Shown piece by piece: positions 46,708-55,684 of a stretch of DNA of 64,000 bases; positions within the stretch are counted from its first letter, which is position 1, and each line of letters begins with the position of its first letter. Under the pieces are notes generated by a model, which did not search any database, was not told the DNA's origin, and saw nothing but the letters and a program-made list of their open reading frames with translations. The stretch comes from Ferruginibacter sp. (GTDB lineage Bacteria > Bacteroidota > Bacteroidia > Chitinophagales > Chitinophagaceae): positions 37,518-101,517 of the forward strand of contig JAQBNH010000017.1 of the NCBI GenBank assembly GCA_028288705.1, in the 5' to 3' direction. The position numbers and the translations under genes are program-made.

Positions 46708-48261
46708 TTAGTTATTGTCGAGTGTAACCGGGTACTCATACAAACCTTCATAACCCGGGTAGAACCCGCTGATGGTTACAGTTTTGTTTGAACCGATCAG
46801 GTCGCCCATTTCTGCCACACTGGAAACAGGCTTATCGTTTATCTTCAGGATGATAAAGCTGTCTTTCATTCTTGTTTGTTCATTCAACACACCGTCTTTA
46901 ATTTTCTTCACGATCACGCCGCCGGGAATGCCATATTCCTTTGCTTTTTTCGCATCGAGCGTAAGTAAATCTGCACCCAGCAAATCAATTGCCATCGCTT
47001 TCTTCACAATATCGAAATTGCCTGAATTATTTTTTAAGGTAACAACCGTGCTATTCTCTTTGTCATTGCGGACGAAGATCACAGGAACTTTATCACCGGG
47101 TTTGTAACGGCTGATTTGCTCCTGCATTTCTGCACCGCTTGTTACATCCACACCACCAACATTTTTAATGATATCGCCTTTACGGATGCCCGCAGCAAAT
47201 GCGGCGCCGTTGGTTGGAACTTCGTTTACATAAATACCGTAAGCCGTTAACGGAACACCATTTTTAGTTTTCTCGTCGTCATTCATATCGCTTGCCGGCA
47301 GATAGCTTACGCCGATATAGCCACGCTGCACCGTTCCGAATTTAATAATATCATCCACCACTTTTTTCGCAATATTCACCGGGATCGCGTAAGAGTATCC
47401 CGAATAATACCCGGTAGGAGAAGCGATCGCGGAGTTAATGCCGATCAATTTACCATCGGTGTTAACCAGGGCACCACCACTGTTGCCCATATTCACAGCA
47501 GCATCAGTCTGGATATAAGATTCAACCGCACCTGTACGATCACCATTCCTGTCTTTGTTAAGTCCCAGGCTTCTTGCTTTAGCACTTACAATACCTGCAG
47601 TAACAGTTGTTTCCAGGTTTAACGGATAACCAATTGCCAAAACCCATTGGCCGATTTTCACCTCATCAGAATTGCCATACAATAGATAAGGAAGGCCTGC
47701 GGCTTCCACTTTAATCACCGCGAGATCATAGGCAGGATCCGTGCCCACTACTTTTGCTTTATAGATTTTTTTATTGCTCAGTGTTACCGTAATCTCATCC
47801 GCATTGGCCACAACGTGATTGTTGGTAACGATAAATCCGTCAGCGCTAATGATCACACCCGAACCCGATGCGCGTTGTTCAGGGATAACATTGCTGCGTC
47901 CGCCAAACAACTGGTTGATCATATCATCATCGAAAAAATCACTGAAAGGATTTTGACGCTGTTGTGTTTTTGGAAGATTGTTCGTTAACTGCTTTGCGTT
48001 TGTTTTAGTTTTGATATGGACTACCGCCGGCGTAGCAGCTTGTGCGGGCATCGTAAAATCAACCGCACCCGGAGGTGTGCCGCTGTCGGAAAAACCGGCA
48101 TATTTATAATTAGCCGGCACCACGCCAGCTTCCTGGCCGCCAAAGCTGGTATCTTTTTTTACGAAATTGCTGTAAGCCCAAATCATTCCGACCGTAGTAA
48201 CTGCGCTGATCGCGGCAGTGGATAGCATTTGTTTTAATTTCATCTTATTAGGTTTTATCAT
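46708..48261 (-). CDS. DegP/HtrA-type periplasmic serine protease
   Basis: A 517-residue Do-type protease. It has an N-terminal membrane anchor (about residues 12-30), a trypsin-like domain with triad His149 (VTNNHVVA), Asp179 (PAYDLAVIK) and Ser261 (MGNSGGALVN), then two PDZ domains (about 320-410 and 425-510; GYIGVSYLPA and ADLLTLDAKKAKEYGI). It degrades or holds misfolded envelope proteins. ATG at 48243 (MKLKQMLSTAAI) is an equally good start. No partner gene is in the same operon. Confidence 0.92.
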   Translation of the reverse strand: MIKPNKMKLKQMLSTAAISAVTTVGMIWAYSNFVKKDTSFGGQEAGVVPANYKYAGFSDSGTPPGAVDFTMPAQAATPAVVHIKTKTNAKQLTNNLPKTQQRQNPFSDFFDDDMINQLFGGRSNVIPEQRASGSGVIISADGFIVTNNHVVANADEITVTLSNKKIYKAKVVGTDPAYDLAVIKVEAAGLPYLLYGNSDEVKIGQWVLAIGYPLNLETTVTAGIVSAKARSLGLNKDRNGDRTGAVESYIQTDAAVNMGNSGGALVNTDGKLIGINSAIASPTGYYSGYSYAIPVNIAKKVVDDIIKFGTVQRGYIGVSYLPASDMNDDEKTKNGVPLTAYGIYVNEVPTNGAAFAAGIRKGDIIKNVGGVDVTSGAEMQEQISRYKPGDKVPVIFVRNDKENSTVVTLKNNSGNFDIVKKAMAIDLLGADLLTLDAKKAKEYGIPGGVIVKKIKDGVLNEQTRMKDSFIILKINDKPVSSVAEMGDLIGSNKTVTISGFYPGYEGLYEYPVTLDNN

Positions 48262-48382
48262 TGTTCAACTTCAGGCATGTAGCATCAATTGCTGTGCCTC
48301 TCCCTACAAAGTAACGATGGCCTGACAAAATGCGTTTTACCTCCTGCCATCTTTAACATTAAATTAGTAAGACTTTCGTAGA

Positions 48383-49381
48383 TCACGAAAGGCCGACCAA
48401 AAACTGCATCGTATCCACACCATCTGCATAATCAAAAAGCCCGGGATGCTGTGCGTCGCCGAACGGAATATATCCCTTGCCCACAACGCATTGTAACGCC
48501 ATTTTTTCCTCTGCCGAAAAAACGGGCGGAAGATCTTTGCCGTAATATTCCAGGTTCACCTGGCTAACGGGTGAGAAGATCTGCTTATTCTCAACGAGCA
48601 GGGTGCTTTCATTCGTCATGTAATAAATATTGTTGAGCAGCAGAATAGACAACTGGTAGTCGTAATTATTTTTGTATTTGTGGTGATCGGCAAAAAAGCT
48701 ATAGCGGTTAAAAGCTTTAAGCAGGGGAATAAAGTCATATTCTTCCGGAACATATAGTTTGGTTACGTTGCGGCAACCGAAGCCGAAATACAGGTGAATA
48801 TCATCGCTTAATTTCTCGAGTTGGTCTGAAGTTTCGGAACCATCCAGCACCGCGACTGATGTCCTGTTTTTACGAATGATATTTGGATATTTTCCAAAAT
48901 ATTGTTCGAAATACCTGCCGGAATTGTTGCTTCCGGTCGCTATGTAGGCATCACATCCTTTCAGCATTTCTGCAAAAGAAATATAGTTTTGAACTGCTAT
49001 ATTCAGGCTGGAAATTTTTTGCACAAGATGTTTGAGTAACACATCGTCTTTCGAAGACAATTTAATTGTTTGCCGATGTCCGCTGATGAATACCGCGAGG
49101 AAATCCTGGAACCCTACCAACGGAATATTTCCGGCCATAACGATCCCGATGTTTTTTTGGTCGATGGTATCTGTAATATGATAATGCGCCGCCCAGTGTT
49201 CCAGCTTATCTTTTTGCAGGAAATTATCCGCTATATCTTTACAAGCCTGCTTCGTAAATTCCGGGATGAACCAGCCGTTTTTCTGGTATGCTTGTTGGAT
49301 CTTTTCTTCCCATTCCGGATCATTTGATTTTAAATATTCGCCAAGTGACGCCATTAAATCAATTCGTTCTTGTAAATTCAT
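48383..49381 (-). CDS. LuxC-like acyl-CoA reductase
   Basis: A 332-residue enzyme of the acyl-CoA reductase (LuxC) family, aldehyde-dehydrogenase-related. Visible family blocks are IGIVMAGNIPLVGFQDF, YIATGSNNSGRYFEQYF and LYFGFGCRNVTKLYVP, where the Cys is a plausible thioester nucleophile. It would reduce fatty acyl-CoA to aldehyde with NADPH. No luxD, luxE or luciferase genes are present, so light production is not implied. ATG 49381 is chosen over a TTG at 49405. It is divergent from the ferredoxin gene, 35 bases apart. Confidence 0.82.
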   Translation of the reverse strand: MNLQERIDLMASLGEYLKSNDPEWEEKIQQAYQKNGWFIPEFTKQACKDIADNFLQKDKLEHWAAHYHITDTIDQKNIGIVMAGNIPLVGFQDFLAVFISGHRQTIKLSSKDDVLLKHLVQKISSLNIAVQNYISFAEMLKGCDAYIATGSNNSGRYFEQYFGKYPNIIRKNRTSVAVLDGSETSDQLEKLSDDIHLYFGFGCRNVTKLYVPEEYDFIPLLKAFNRYSFFADHHKYKNNYDYQLSILLLNNIYYMTNESTLLVENKQIFSPVSQVNLEYYGKDLPPVFSAEEKMALQCVVGKGYIPFGDAQHPGLFDYADGVDTMQFLVGLS

Positions 49382-49402
49382 GTCGATTTTATTAAATTGC
49401 AC

Positions 49403-49410
49403 CAAAATTA
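49403..49410 (-). promoter_or_regulatory. Possible -7 box (TAATTTTG) of the acyl-CoA reductase gene
   Basis: TAATTTTG on the minus strand fits TAnnTTTG and lies 21 bases before the ATG. The -33 position falls within the divergent ferredoxin gene and shows no TTTG. Weak. Confidence 0.28.
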
Positions 49411-49416
49411 CGATAG

Positions 49417-49764
49417 ATGGCTATAAAGATTACAGATGAGTGTATAAACTGCGGTGCCTGTGAGCCCGAATGTCCTAATAATGCAATCTATGAAGGTGGC
49501 GTGGAATGGGCCATTTCAGATGGTACTACTATCAAAGGTACGTTTACTTTGATGGATGGAACGGTGCTGGATGCGGATCAACGAAATGCGCCAATCGCTG
49601 TGGATACTTATTATATCGTACCCAATAAATGTACGGAGTGCCAGGGTTTTCATGAAGAACCACAATGTGCTGCCGTTTGCCCGGTAGATTGTTGCGTTCC
49701 TGATGAAGATTATCGCGAAACAGTTGATGAGCTGATGAATAAAAAAGCAAAACTGCATATCTAA
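49417..49764 (+). CDS. 2[4Fe-4S] ferredoxin
   Basis: A 115-residue dicluster ferredoxin. Cluster 1 motif is [12 protein letters not shown], and cluster 2 is [22 protein letters not shown], a spaced variant (CxxCxGFxxxPxCxxxCP) seen in Bacteroidota ferredoxins. An insertion of about 35 residues separates them. It is a cytoplasmic electron carrier. It is divergent from the acyl-CoA reductase gene; this pair is often seen together in the phylum. A terminator follows. Confidence 0.92.
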   Translation: MAIKITDECINCGACEPECPNNAIYEGGVEWAISDGTTIKGTFTLMDGTVLDADQRNAPIAVDTYYIVPNKCTECQGFHEEPQCAAVCPVDCCVPDEDYRETVDELMNKKAKLHI

Positions 49765-49819
49765 ATTTTTTATATAGCCGCGAGGCTTAAATTGGCAGGT
49801 GATATTTCCTGTCGCATTC

Positions 49820-49855
49820 GGCGAGAGTATTTTTAATAATACTTTCGCCTTTTTG
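49820..49855 (+). terminator. Terminator after the ferredoxin gene
   Basis: GGCGAGAGTATT (49820-49831) pairs with AATACTTTCGCC (49838-49849), with one G-T pair, followed by five T. Confidence 0.85.
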
Positions 49856-49909
49856 TATATAGGGGGGTGATTTATTATTCATTATCTTGCCCACCAATAA
49901 AAAGGCAAT

Positions 49910-50377
49910 ATGAAAATTGGATTAGTGGCCTTCCTGTTTATCGCGCTGGCATCCTGTAGTACGAAAGACAAGCCGGATAAGGATAACAGTACAGAAGAAA
50001 AACTCGCTCTTCTTAATGCAGACAAAGCCTTCTCGGCAATGAGCGAAGAGAAAGGTATGAAGACTGCTTTTATTGAATTCATCGACAGTAACGGCGTTCT
50101 GCTTCGGCCCAATATGATGCCCATCATTGGTGCCGGGGCCATCGATTACCTGATTTCCCTGAATGATTCTTCTTATACATTGAAATGGCAACCGCAGCAC
50201 GCTGAAGTGGCTAAATCAGCTGATCTCGGTTATACATACGGCTTATATGCGCTCCATCCGAAATCAGTAGATACTGTTATCTACGGCACCTATGTAAGTA
50301 TCTGGAAAAAGCAAGATGGCGGCGGCTGGAAATTTGTACTTGATACGGGCAATGAAGGCGTGGGGGATGCAGACTGA
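49910..50377 (+). CDS. Lipoprotein with SnoaL/DUF4440-like domain
   Basis: A 155-residue lipoprotein. Its lipobox is LASC (Cys16), followed by a charged linker. The rest has the size and pattern of the NTF2-like/DUF4440 fold: LLNADKAFSAMSEEKG, a central VLLRPNMMPIIG, and a last strand WKKQDGGGWKFVLDTG. Function of such small lipoproteins is unknown; some bind ligands. It precedes ddl by 42 bases but may have its own transcript. Confidence 0.72.
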   Translation: MKIGLVAFLFIALASCSTKDKPDKDNSTEEKLALLNADKAFSAMSEEKGMKTAFIEFIDSNGVLLRPNMMPIIGAGAIDYLISLNDSSYTLKWQPQHAEVAKSADLGYTYGLYALHPKSVDTVIYGTYVSIWKKQDGGGWKFVLDTGNEGVGDAD

Positions 50378-50419
50378 TAATTTCGTTTCTTTGACCTCAA
50401 CATATTCTTAAATATCAAC

Positions 50420-51400
50420 ATGAAGAAAAAAATTGCGCTGGTTACAGGCGGCTATTCCGGTGAAGCGGTGATTTCTTATAAAAGCGCTGAGACCATTTTC
50501 AATAATATCGATACCAATAAATGGGATTGCTACATCATCGATATCCATCCTTCCGGCTGGTTTTATAACTCGGCAACAGGCGAAAAAATTAATGTTGATA
50601 AAAACGATTTTTCCATCACGGTTGATGATCAGAAAATAGTATTCGACGCGGTGCTTGTCGGCCTTCATGGTACGCCCGGCGAAGATGGAAAACTTCAGGG
50701 TTATTTTGATTGCCTGCATATTCCTTATACTTCCTGCGATGCCGCTACTTCAGCGCTCACATTCAACAAAAGATATACGGTAGCTGTTGCTGCATTTGCG
50801 GGCTTGTATGTTGCCAGGTCGATGCATTTGTTTAAGCAGGATGCAACGCCTGCGGATCATATAACTGCACAATTGCGTTTACCGGTATTCGTGAAGCCCA
50901 ATAATGGCGGGAGTAGCCTGGGCATGAGTAAAGTGAGTGATGCGAAAGATCTGCCTGCGGCGCTGGACAAAGCTTTTAAAGAAGATGACCAGGTGCTGGT
51001 GGAAGAATTTATCAAAGGCCGTGAATTTACAATTGGTGTGTTTCGTTCCAAAGGTAAGATCATCGCGTTGCCCATTACAGAGATCATATCGAAAAACGAA
51101 TTCTTTGATTTTGAAGCAAAGTATGAAGGCGCAAGTGAGGAGATTACACCTGCTGATGTTGCAGAATCGATTGCAGAACAGGTGCGGAGCGACGCGCGAA
51201 AAGCCTATGCCGTATTTAATTGCAATGGCATCGTTCGTATGGATTTTATCTATGACGAAGCAGTCAAACAACCCTTCCTGCTTGAAATAAATACCGTTCC
51301 GGGTCAAAGCGCTGCCAGCCTCGTACCGCAACAGGTTGTAGCGATGGGCTGGTCATTAAAAGAGTTTTATTCCGCCTTGATCGAAGAGTGTTTTAATTAA
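50420..51400 (+). CDS. ddl: D-alanine--D-alanine ligase
   Basis: A 326-residue ATP-grasp ligase. N-terminal IALVTGGYSGE, the glycine-rich loop KPNNGGSSLGMSK, LVEEFIKGREFTIGVF, and the metal-binding end FLLEINTVPGQSAASLVPQQ are all present. It makes D-Ala-D-Ala for peptidoglycan in the cytoplasm. The gene leads a unit with a PASTA protein and a rhodanese (gaps 31 and 6 bases). Confidence 0.93.
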   Translation: MKKKIALVTGGYSGEAVISYKSAETIFNNIDTNKWDCYIIDIHPSGWFYNSATGEKINVDKNDFSITVDDQKIVFDAVLVGLHGTPGEDGKLQGYFDCLHIPYTSCDAATSALTFNKRYTVAVAAFAGLYVARSMHLFKQDATPADHITAQLRLPVFVKPNNGGSSLGMSKVSDAKDLPAALDKAFKEDDQVLVEEFIKGREFTIGVFRSKGKIIALPITEIISKNEFFDFEAKYEGASEEITPADVAESIAEQVRSDARKAYAVFNCNGIVRMDFIYDEAVKQPFLLEINTVPGQSAASLVPQQVVAMGWSLKEFYSALIEECFN

Positions 51401-51431
51401 CTGAATTATTTTATAAACGAAATTTGTATCT

Positions 51432-52241
51432 GTGTTTAAATTCATCACAAACAAGCCTTTCTGGGTAAATTTATTGGTCGTGATCGCGATCACTTTGCTG
51501 GTCCTCTTTATCTTCCTGCAATTACTAGGGCTGATCACGAAGCATGGCGAATACCTCACAGTACCCAGTGTGACGAATAAAAAAACTGCAGAAGCGATCA
51601 AAATCCTTGAAGACAAAGGTTTTGAAGTACTGATCCAGGATTCCGTATTTATCGATAGCGCGCAACGCGGCATCGTGTTAAAACAATTACCGGAACCAAA
51701 CAGTACCGTAAAGATCAATCGCACTGTATTGTTAACCGTTAACCGCGTAACCTTACCAATGGTTGACATGCCTTCGCTACAAGGAAAATCATTGAATTAT
51801 GCGCTGGAAATATTACGCCGCAGTCACTTACAATTGGGCGATACTATTTATAAGCCTGATTTTATGATGGGCTCTGTATTGGAACAAATGTATGGTGGTA
51901 ATGCCATCACTTCAGGCTCGAAAGTTACCTGGGGAAGTAAGATCGACCTGGTAATTGGCGGTGGACTTGCAGAACAAAGAATTATGGTGCCAAACCTGGA
52001 GGGCATGACCTACGGCGAAGCGAAATTGATTCTTGAACAAAATGGCATTAGCCTTGGCGCTTTGATCCCCGATCCGGGGATCAGCGATACGTTGGCAGCA
52101 TATGTCTGGAAACAAAGCCCGCCGAGGTTTACAGAAGATCAGCGGCCGATCTATATTCAATCCGGGCAATTAATGGATCTCTGGATCTCTCCTGAAATGA
52201 AAGTAGTAAAAGACAGCACCAAAAATAATATTCCACAATAA
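51432..52241 (+). CDS. PASTA-domain membrane protein
   Basis: A 269-residue protein with an N-terminal membrane helix (about residues 12-33) and three PASTA domains in the periplasm (about 43-107, 109-180, 183-255; TVPSVTNKKTAEAIKILE, MVDMPSLQGKSLNYALEIL, MVPNLEGMTYGEAKLILEQ). PASTA domains bind peptidoglycan or beta-lactams in other phyla; there is no kinase domain here. The start is GTG at 51432, the only start that keeps the helix. Pairing with ddl is common in Bacteroidota. Confidence 0.87.
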   Translation: MFKFITNKPFWVNLLVVIAITLLVLFIFLQLLGLITKHGEYLTVPSVTNKKTAEAIKILEDKGFEVLIQDSVFIDSAQRGIVLKQLPEPNSTVKINRTVLLTVNRVTLPMVDMPSLQGKSLNYALEILRRSHLQLGDTIYKPDFMMGSVLEQMYGGNAITSGSKVTWGSKIDLVIGGGLAEQRIMVPNLEGMTYGEAKLILEQNGISLGALIPDPGISDTLAAYVWKQSPPRFTEDQRPIYIQSGQLMDLWISPEMKVVKDSTKNNIPQ

Positions 52242-52247
52242 TATTTT

Positions 52248-52547
52248 ATGACAACGATCTCTTCAACCGAACTGAAACAGCGGTTAGCTGAAAATGAAAA
52301 AATAAATTTACTGGACGTGCGTGAACCTGCGGAACACGAACAGTTTAATATCGGAGGAATCTTACTTCCGCTTGGCAACATTCTTGGGTTGCAAACCGAC
52401 GATATTGATGAGTTGAAAAATGAAGAGCTGGTTGTTTATTGCAAAAGTGGTAACCGTAGCATGCAAGCCTGTCTTATGCTGGAATCAATGGGCTTCAGTA
52501 ATGTAAAAAACCTTACCGGTGGAATGAATGAATGGCAGGCTGTTTAA
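52248..52547 (+). CDS. Single-domain rhodanese
   Basis: A 99-residue rhodanese-fold protein. The active-site loop is CKSGNRS (Cys65), after LLDVREPAEHEQFNIGG, the usual start of the domain. It transfers or handles sulfane sulfur in the cytoplasm; the partner is unknown. It begins 6 bases after the PASTA gene, so the two are probably co-transcribed. Confidence 0.88.
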   Translation: MTTISSTELKQRLAENEKINLLDVREPAEHEQFNIGGILLPLGNILGLQTDDIDELKNEELVVYCKSGNRSMQACLMLESMGFSNVKNLTGGMNEWQAV

Positions 52548-52566
52548 TGCCCGCCACCCGTTTTCC

Positions 52567-54717
52567 CTATAATTTGATATTGATGCCGGCAACGAAATTG
52601 ATCGGAGCCATCGGAAAATAATAATTTTCCGTTGTTAATTGCCCGCCATACACATAGCTGAACGTATAACCGTTCGGTTCGTATTTCCTGGAAAAGATAT
52701 TGTTAGCCTGCACGAACATTTTTAATTCGCGGATACTGGTCTTTTTAAAACTGTAGGTAACCTTTGCATCCTGCGTGTAGAAAGCCCGGAGGCTTCGCGA
52801 ATCCTGGCTTGTATTATCCAGATACTGCCTGCTGACATATTTTCCGTTAAAATTTATTTCCAGGTTTTTTACCGGAAAAATATTCACCGCAATAGCACTG
52901 ATCATCTCAGGGGAAAAAGCAAGATCTGATTCCTTATACGACTTCGTTTGCTGCCCCCCGTTATCATAATCATCGATGTACTCCGTAAAGTTTTCTACCT
53001 TATTGCGGCTGAGGGTGAGGTTAGCGCCTGCATTCAACCATTTGCAGATCGTAGCTGCAGCCTGTAACTCAATCCCGGACCGGTAACTTTCGGGTATGTT
53101 GGTACGCGTATAGGCACCAACGTCATTGATCTTCCCTGTTAAAACCAACTGGTCGTCGTACTGCATATAATATAAATTCATCCCCCAGGAGAACCGCTCT
53201 GCTTTCTGTTCGAGCCCCGCTTCAAAGTCATTTAATTTCTCGGGTTTAACTGCAGCATTTCCCGACTCAAAATCATCCCGGTTGGGCTCTTTAGCAGCGC
53301 GTCCGTAAGACAGGAAAGCGCGTAAATTTTTATTGTTGAAACTAATGCCGGCTTTGGGGTTGAAGAACAAATAATCATTGCTGACAACCAGCTGCGGATT
53401 ATCACGAAAGCCATTGATATCATAATTTACGGCCCGAACCTGCAGATCAAGAAATACCTGGAATTTCTTGCCGAGTTGTTGCGACGCTTTTGTATAAGCC
53501 GCATAATCTGTCTTTGTTGCATCCAGGTCATACCAGCGATATCCGGCCGGAACTGCTGCCTGCTTTTGCGCCCAGGTAATTTCGCCATAATGTTCCCCGT
53601 CATATTTATTGATGCTCCCGCCAATGATGAACTGAGTTTTCGGTTGTTCATATTGCAGGGAGAAAATGGTTCCGTAAAAATAATTATCCAGCCATAGGCG
53701 CCGCACAAGATCTGTTTTTGTTGTGGTATCAGTTCCGATGATCAAATTCGGCAAACTATACGCACTTAGTTTTGCGCCGCCTTTGTACTGCTCGTAGTAA
53801 CCTTTTCCGCGGGTAAGAAAAACCGCCACATTAGCTTTCCATAGCTTGTTGAATTTATGATTGAAGAAGCCCTGGTAATGAGTTTGCAGGTAGTTGTCGG
53901 TTTCATTAGCATAAGGCTCGCCGGGTTTTTCACGGCCCGCGCTGTTGTACGTTCGATCTGTTTGTAAGGTCATTTCATCAATGCCGTTCCAGGCCTGGTA
54001 GGTCTTTTCTCTACCAGAGAAAACGTTTACGCGAAAGGAGTTGTTTGTTCCGAGATAAGCGGCACTGGCGAAATAGGAACGTAGCCTGCTGCTGGCGCGG
54101 TCGATATAGCCATCGCTCCGGATCTGGCTCAATCGCGCGTCTACCGTAAAATGATTTTTAAAAATTCCGCTGTTCAGGATCACCGTATTTTTAAAGGAAT
54201 GATAAGAGCCATAAGTATTGTTGAACTCCATCCCTTTCTCTTTGATAATATCGTTTGTGCTCATGTTCACACTTCCGCCAAATGCACCTGCACCGTTTGT
54301 AGAAGTGCCGACGCCGCGCTGCACCTGGATGCTGCCGGCTGATGAGGCAATATCCGGCAGGTTAACGAGAAATGTTCCCTGGCTCTCCGCGTCGTTGTAA
54401 GGAATCCCATTGAGCGTAATATTTATCCGGCTGGCATCTGATCCGCGGATCCGCATCCCGGTATAACCAATGCCATTCCCGGCATCTGCATTTACCACAA
54501 TGGAAGGCGTTTGATTTAAAATAAAAGGCAGGTCCTGGCCGACATTATTCTTTTCGATCTCTGCTTTGATAAGGTTTGTTTTCGCAACGGGCGTTTTATC
54601 AGTTGCGCGAATGGCGGTTACCTCAACCGGTTGCAGGAAACTCGTGTCTTGTAAATTGGTTTGCGCATTCGCGAAAGCAGCAGCCAATAAGCCGGCAGTC
54701 AACAATAAAGATTTCAT
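52567..54717 (-). CDS. TonB-dependent receptor under TPP riboswitch control
   Basis: A 716-residue outer-membrane receptor. Signal peptide to about residue 18 (AFANA), plug domain about 30-150 (GMRIRGSDASRINITLNGIPYND), then a 22-stranded-type barrel to the C-terminus, which ends in an aromatic-alternating strand (INFVAGINIKL). No CarboxypepD-like N-terminal extension, so this is not a SusC-type protein. A TPP riboswitch lies directly upstream, so the likely cargo is thiamine or a precursor. It is not next to other thiamine genes. Confidence 0.88.
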   Translation of the reverse strand: MKSLLLTAGLLAAAFANAQTNLQDTSFLQPVEVTAIRATDKTPVAKTNLIKAEIEKNNVGQDLPFILNQTPSIVVNADAGNGIGYTGMRIRGSDASRINITLNGIPYNDAESQGTFLVNLPDIASSAGSIQVQRGVGTSTNGAGAFGGSVNMSTNDIIKEKGMEFNNTYGSYHSFKNTVILNSGIFKNHFTVDARLSQIRSDGYIDRASSRLRSYFASAAYLGTNNSFRVNVFSGREKTYQAWNGIDEMTLQTDRTYNSAGREKPGEPYANETDNYLQTHYQGFFNHKFNKLWKANVAVFLTRGKGYYEQYKGGAKLSAYSLPNLIIGTDTTTKTDLVRRLWLDNYFYGTIFSLQYEQPKTQFIIGGSINKYDGEHYGEITWAQKQAAVPAGYRWYDLDATKTDYAAYTKASQQLGKKFQVFLDLQVRAVNYDINGFRDNPQLVVSNDYLFFNPKAGISFNNKNLRAFLSYGRAAKEPNRDDFESGNAAVKPEKLNDFEAGLEQKAERFSWGMNLYYMQYDDQLVLTGKINDVGAYTRTNIPESYRSGIELQAAATICKWLNAGANLTLSRNKVENFTEYIDDYDNGGQQTKSYKESDLAFSPEMISAIAVNIFPVKNLEINFNGKYVSRQYLDNTSQDSRSLRAFYTQDAKVTYSFKKTSIRELKMFVQANNIFSRKYEPNGYTFSYVYGGQLTTENYYFPMAPINFVAGINIKL

Positions 54718-54760
54718 AATATGATTTTGTGCCGAACATCCGGGGCAGAGCGGCCCTGGT

Positions 54761-54847
54761 AAATTTGTACTCCCTTCGCAGGCATTATCCTGAACAGGTT
54801 ATCGGGTATGATCTCAGCCTTAGTTAAAAAGCACCCCGGAAATTCTG
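54761..54847 (-). ncRNA. TPP riboswitch (THI box)
   Basis: On the minus strand the conserved core is intact: CCGGGGTGC, then GCTGAGATCATACCC, CCTGTTCAGGATAATGCC, and GCGAAGGGAG. AATTT and AAATT at the ends can form part of P1. The TonB receptor ATG (54717) lies 44 bases downstream. The spacer has CCCCGG (54745-54740 minus), which could pair with the aptamer CCGGGG (54839-54834), a possible expression platform acting on translation start; no T-run is present, so control of translation is more likely than termination. Confidence 0.93.
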
Positions 54848-54952
54848 GCTATAAAAGAACGAGCCACAAAATTAATAGAGTTAGGGGAGAAGAATTATTT
54901 TATTTTTTGTAACTATTGCCGATCCTGCCGCGTATAGATAAAAAGTATAGTC

Positions 54953-55666
54953 ATGAAAAAATTATTATTCCTGCTGTTCGCCGGTATTAGCCTTGCCGCT
55001 GCAGCGCAAACCAAAACAATCCGGGATGCCAATGCGAAGCCCCGGACGATCACGGGCACTTTTAACGCAGTTGCCGTGGAAACGGGTGTAGAGCTATTTC
55101 TCACACAGGGAGCAGAAACTTCCCTCGCAGTAAGTATGAGTGACGACAAATACGCAGATCGCTACATTACAGAAGTGAAAAACGGCGTGTTGAAAATTTA
55201 TTTTAACAGCAAAGGATTGAGCGGCAATTTTCGGGATAGGAAATTGAAGGCTTATCTTTCCGTGCCGGCGCTTGAAAAACTTACCGGGGCAAGCGGATCA
55301 ATTGTTCGCACAACAAATACCCTGGAACTAACAACTATCGATATGGACTTTTCCAGTGGTGCCATGTTTAATGGTGCGATCAATGCAAAAGAAATGAGCG
55401 TATCACAAAGCAGTGGATCGATGGTAAATTTATCAGGCTCAGCTATTACACTAAAGATCGACCTGAGCAGTGGTTCATTTTTTAAAGGATATGATTTACA
55501 GGTAGATAATTGTAATGCTAAAGCCAGCAGTGGTTCGGGTGTAAAGGTTACGATCAACAAAGAACTGACTGCTACTGCCAGCAGTGGTGCAGGCATTCAA
55601 TATAAAGGATCAGCCACGGTGCGCGATATCAATGTAAGCAGCGGTGGCCGCGTGAAAAGAGGTTAA
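54953..55666 (+). CDS. GIN-domain (DUF2807) secreted protein, copy 1
   Basis: A 237-residue secreted protein with a signal peptide (about residues 1-18) and a putative auto-transporter adhesin head GIN domain (DUF2807). The domain is a Gly/Ser-rich beta-solenoid with repeats such as SSGAMFNG, SSGSMVNLSG, SSGSFFKGY and SSGSGVKV. There is no catalytic motif. The role is unknown; envelope-associated. The paralogue follows 18 bases after the stop. Confidence 0.85.
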   Translation: MKKLLFLLFAGISLAAAAQTKTIRDANAKPRTITGTFNAVAVETGVELFLTQGAETSLAVSMSDDKYADRYITEVKNGVLKIYFNSKGLSGNFRDRKLKAYLSVPALEKLTGASGSIVRTTNTLELTTIDMDFSSGAMFNGAINAKEMSVSQSSGSMVNLSGSAITLKIDLSSGSFFKGYDLQVDNCNAKASSGSGVKVTINKELTATASSGAGIQYKGSATVRDINVSSGGRVKRG

Positions 55667-55684
55667 GTATCAAAAATTATCAGC

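Noticed and set aside
48383..49381. Bioluminescence operon based on the LuxC-like gene
   Set aside because: No luxA, luxB, luxD or luxE genes are present; LuxC-like reductases occur widely in non-luminous Bacteroidota.
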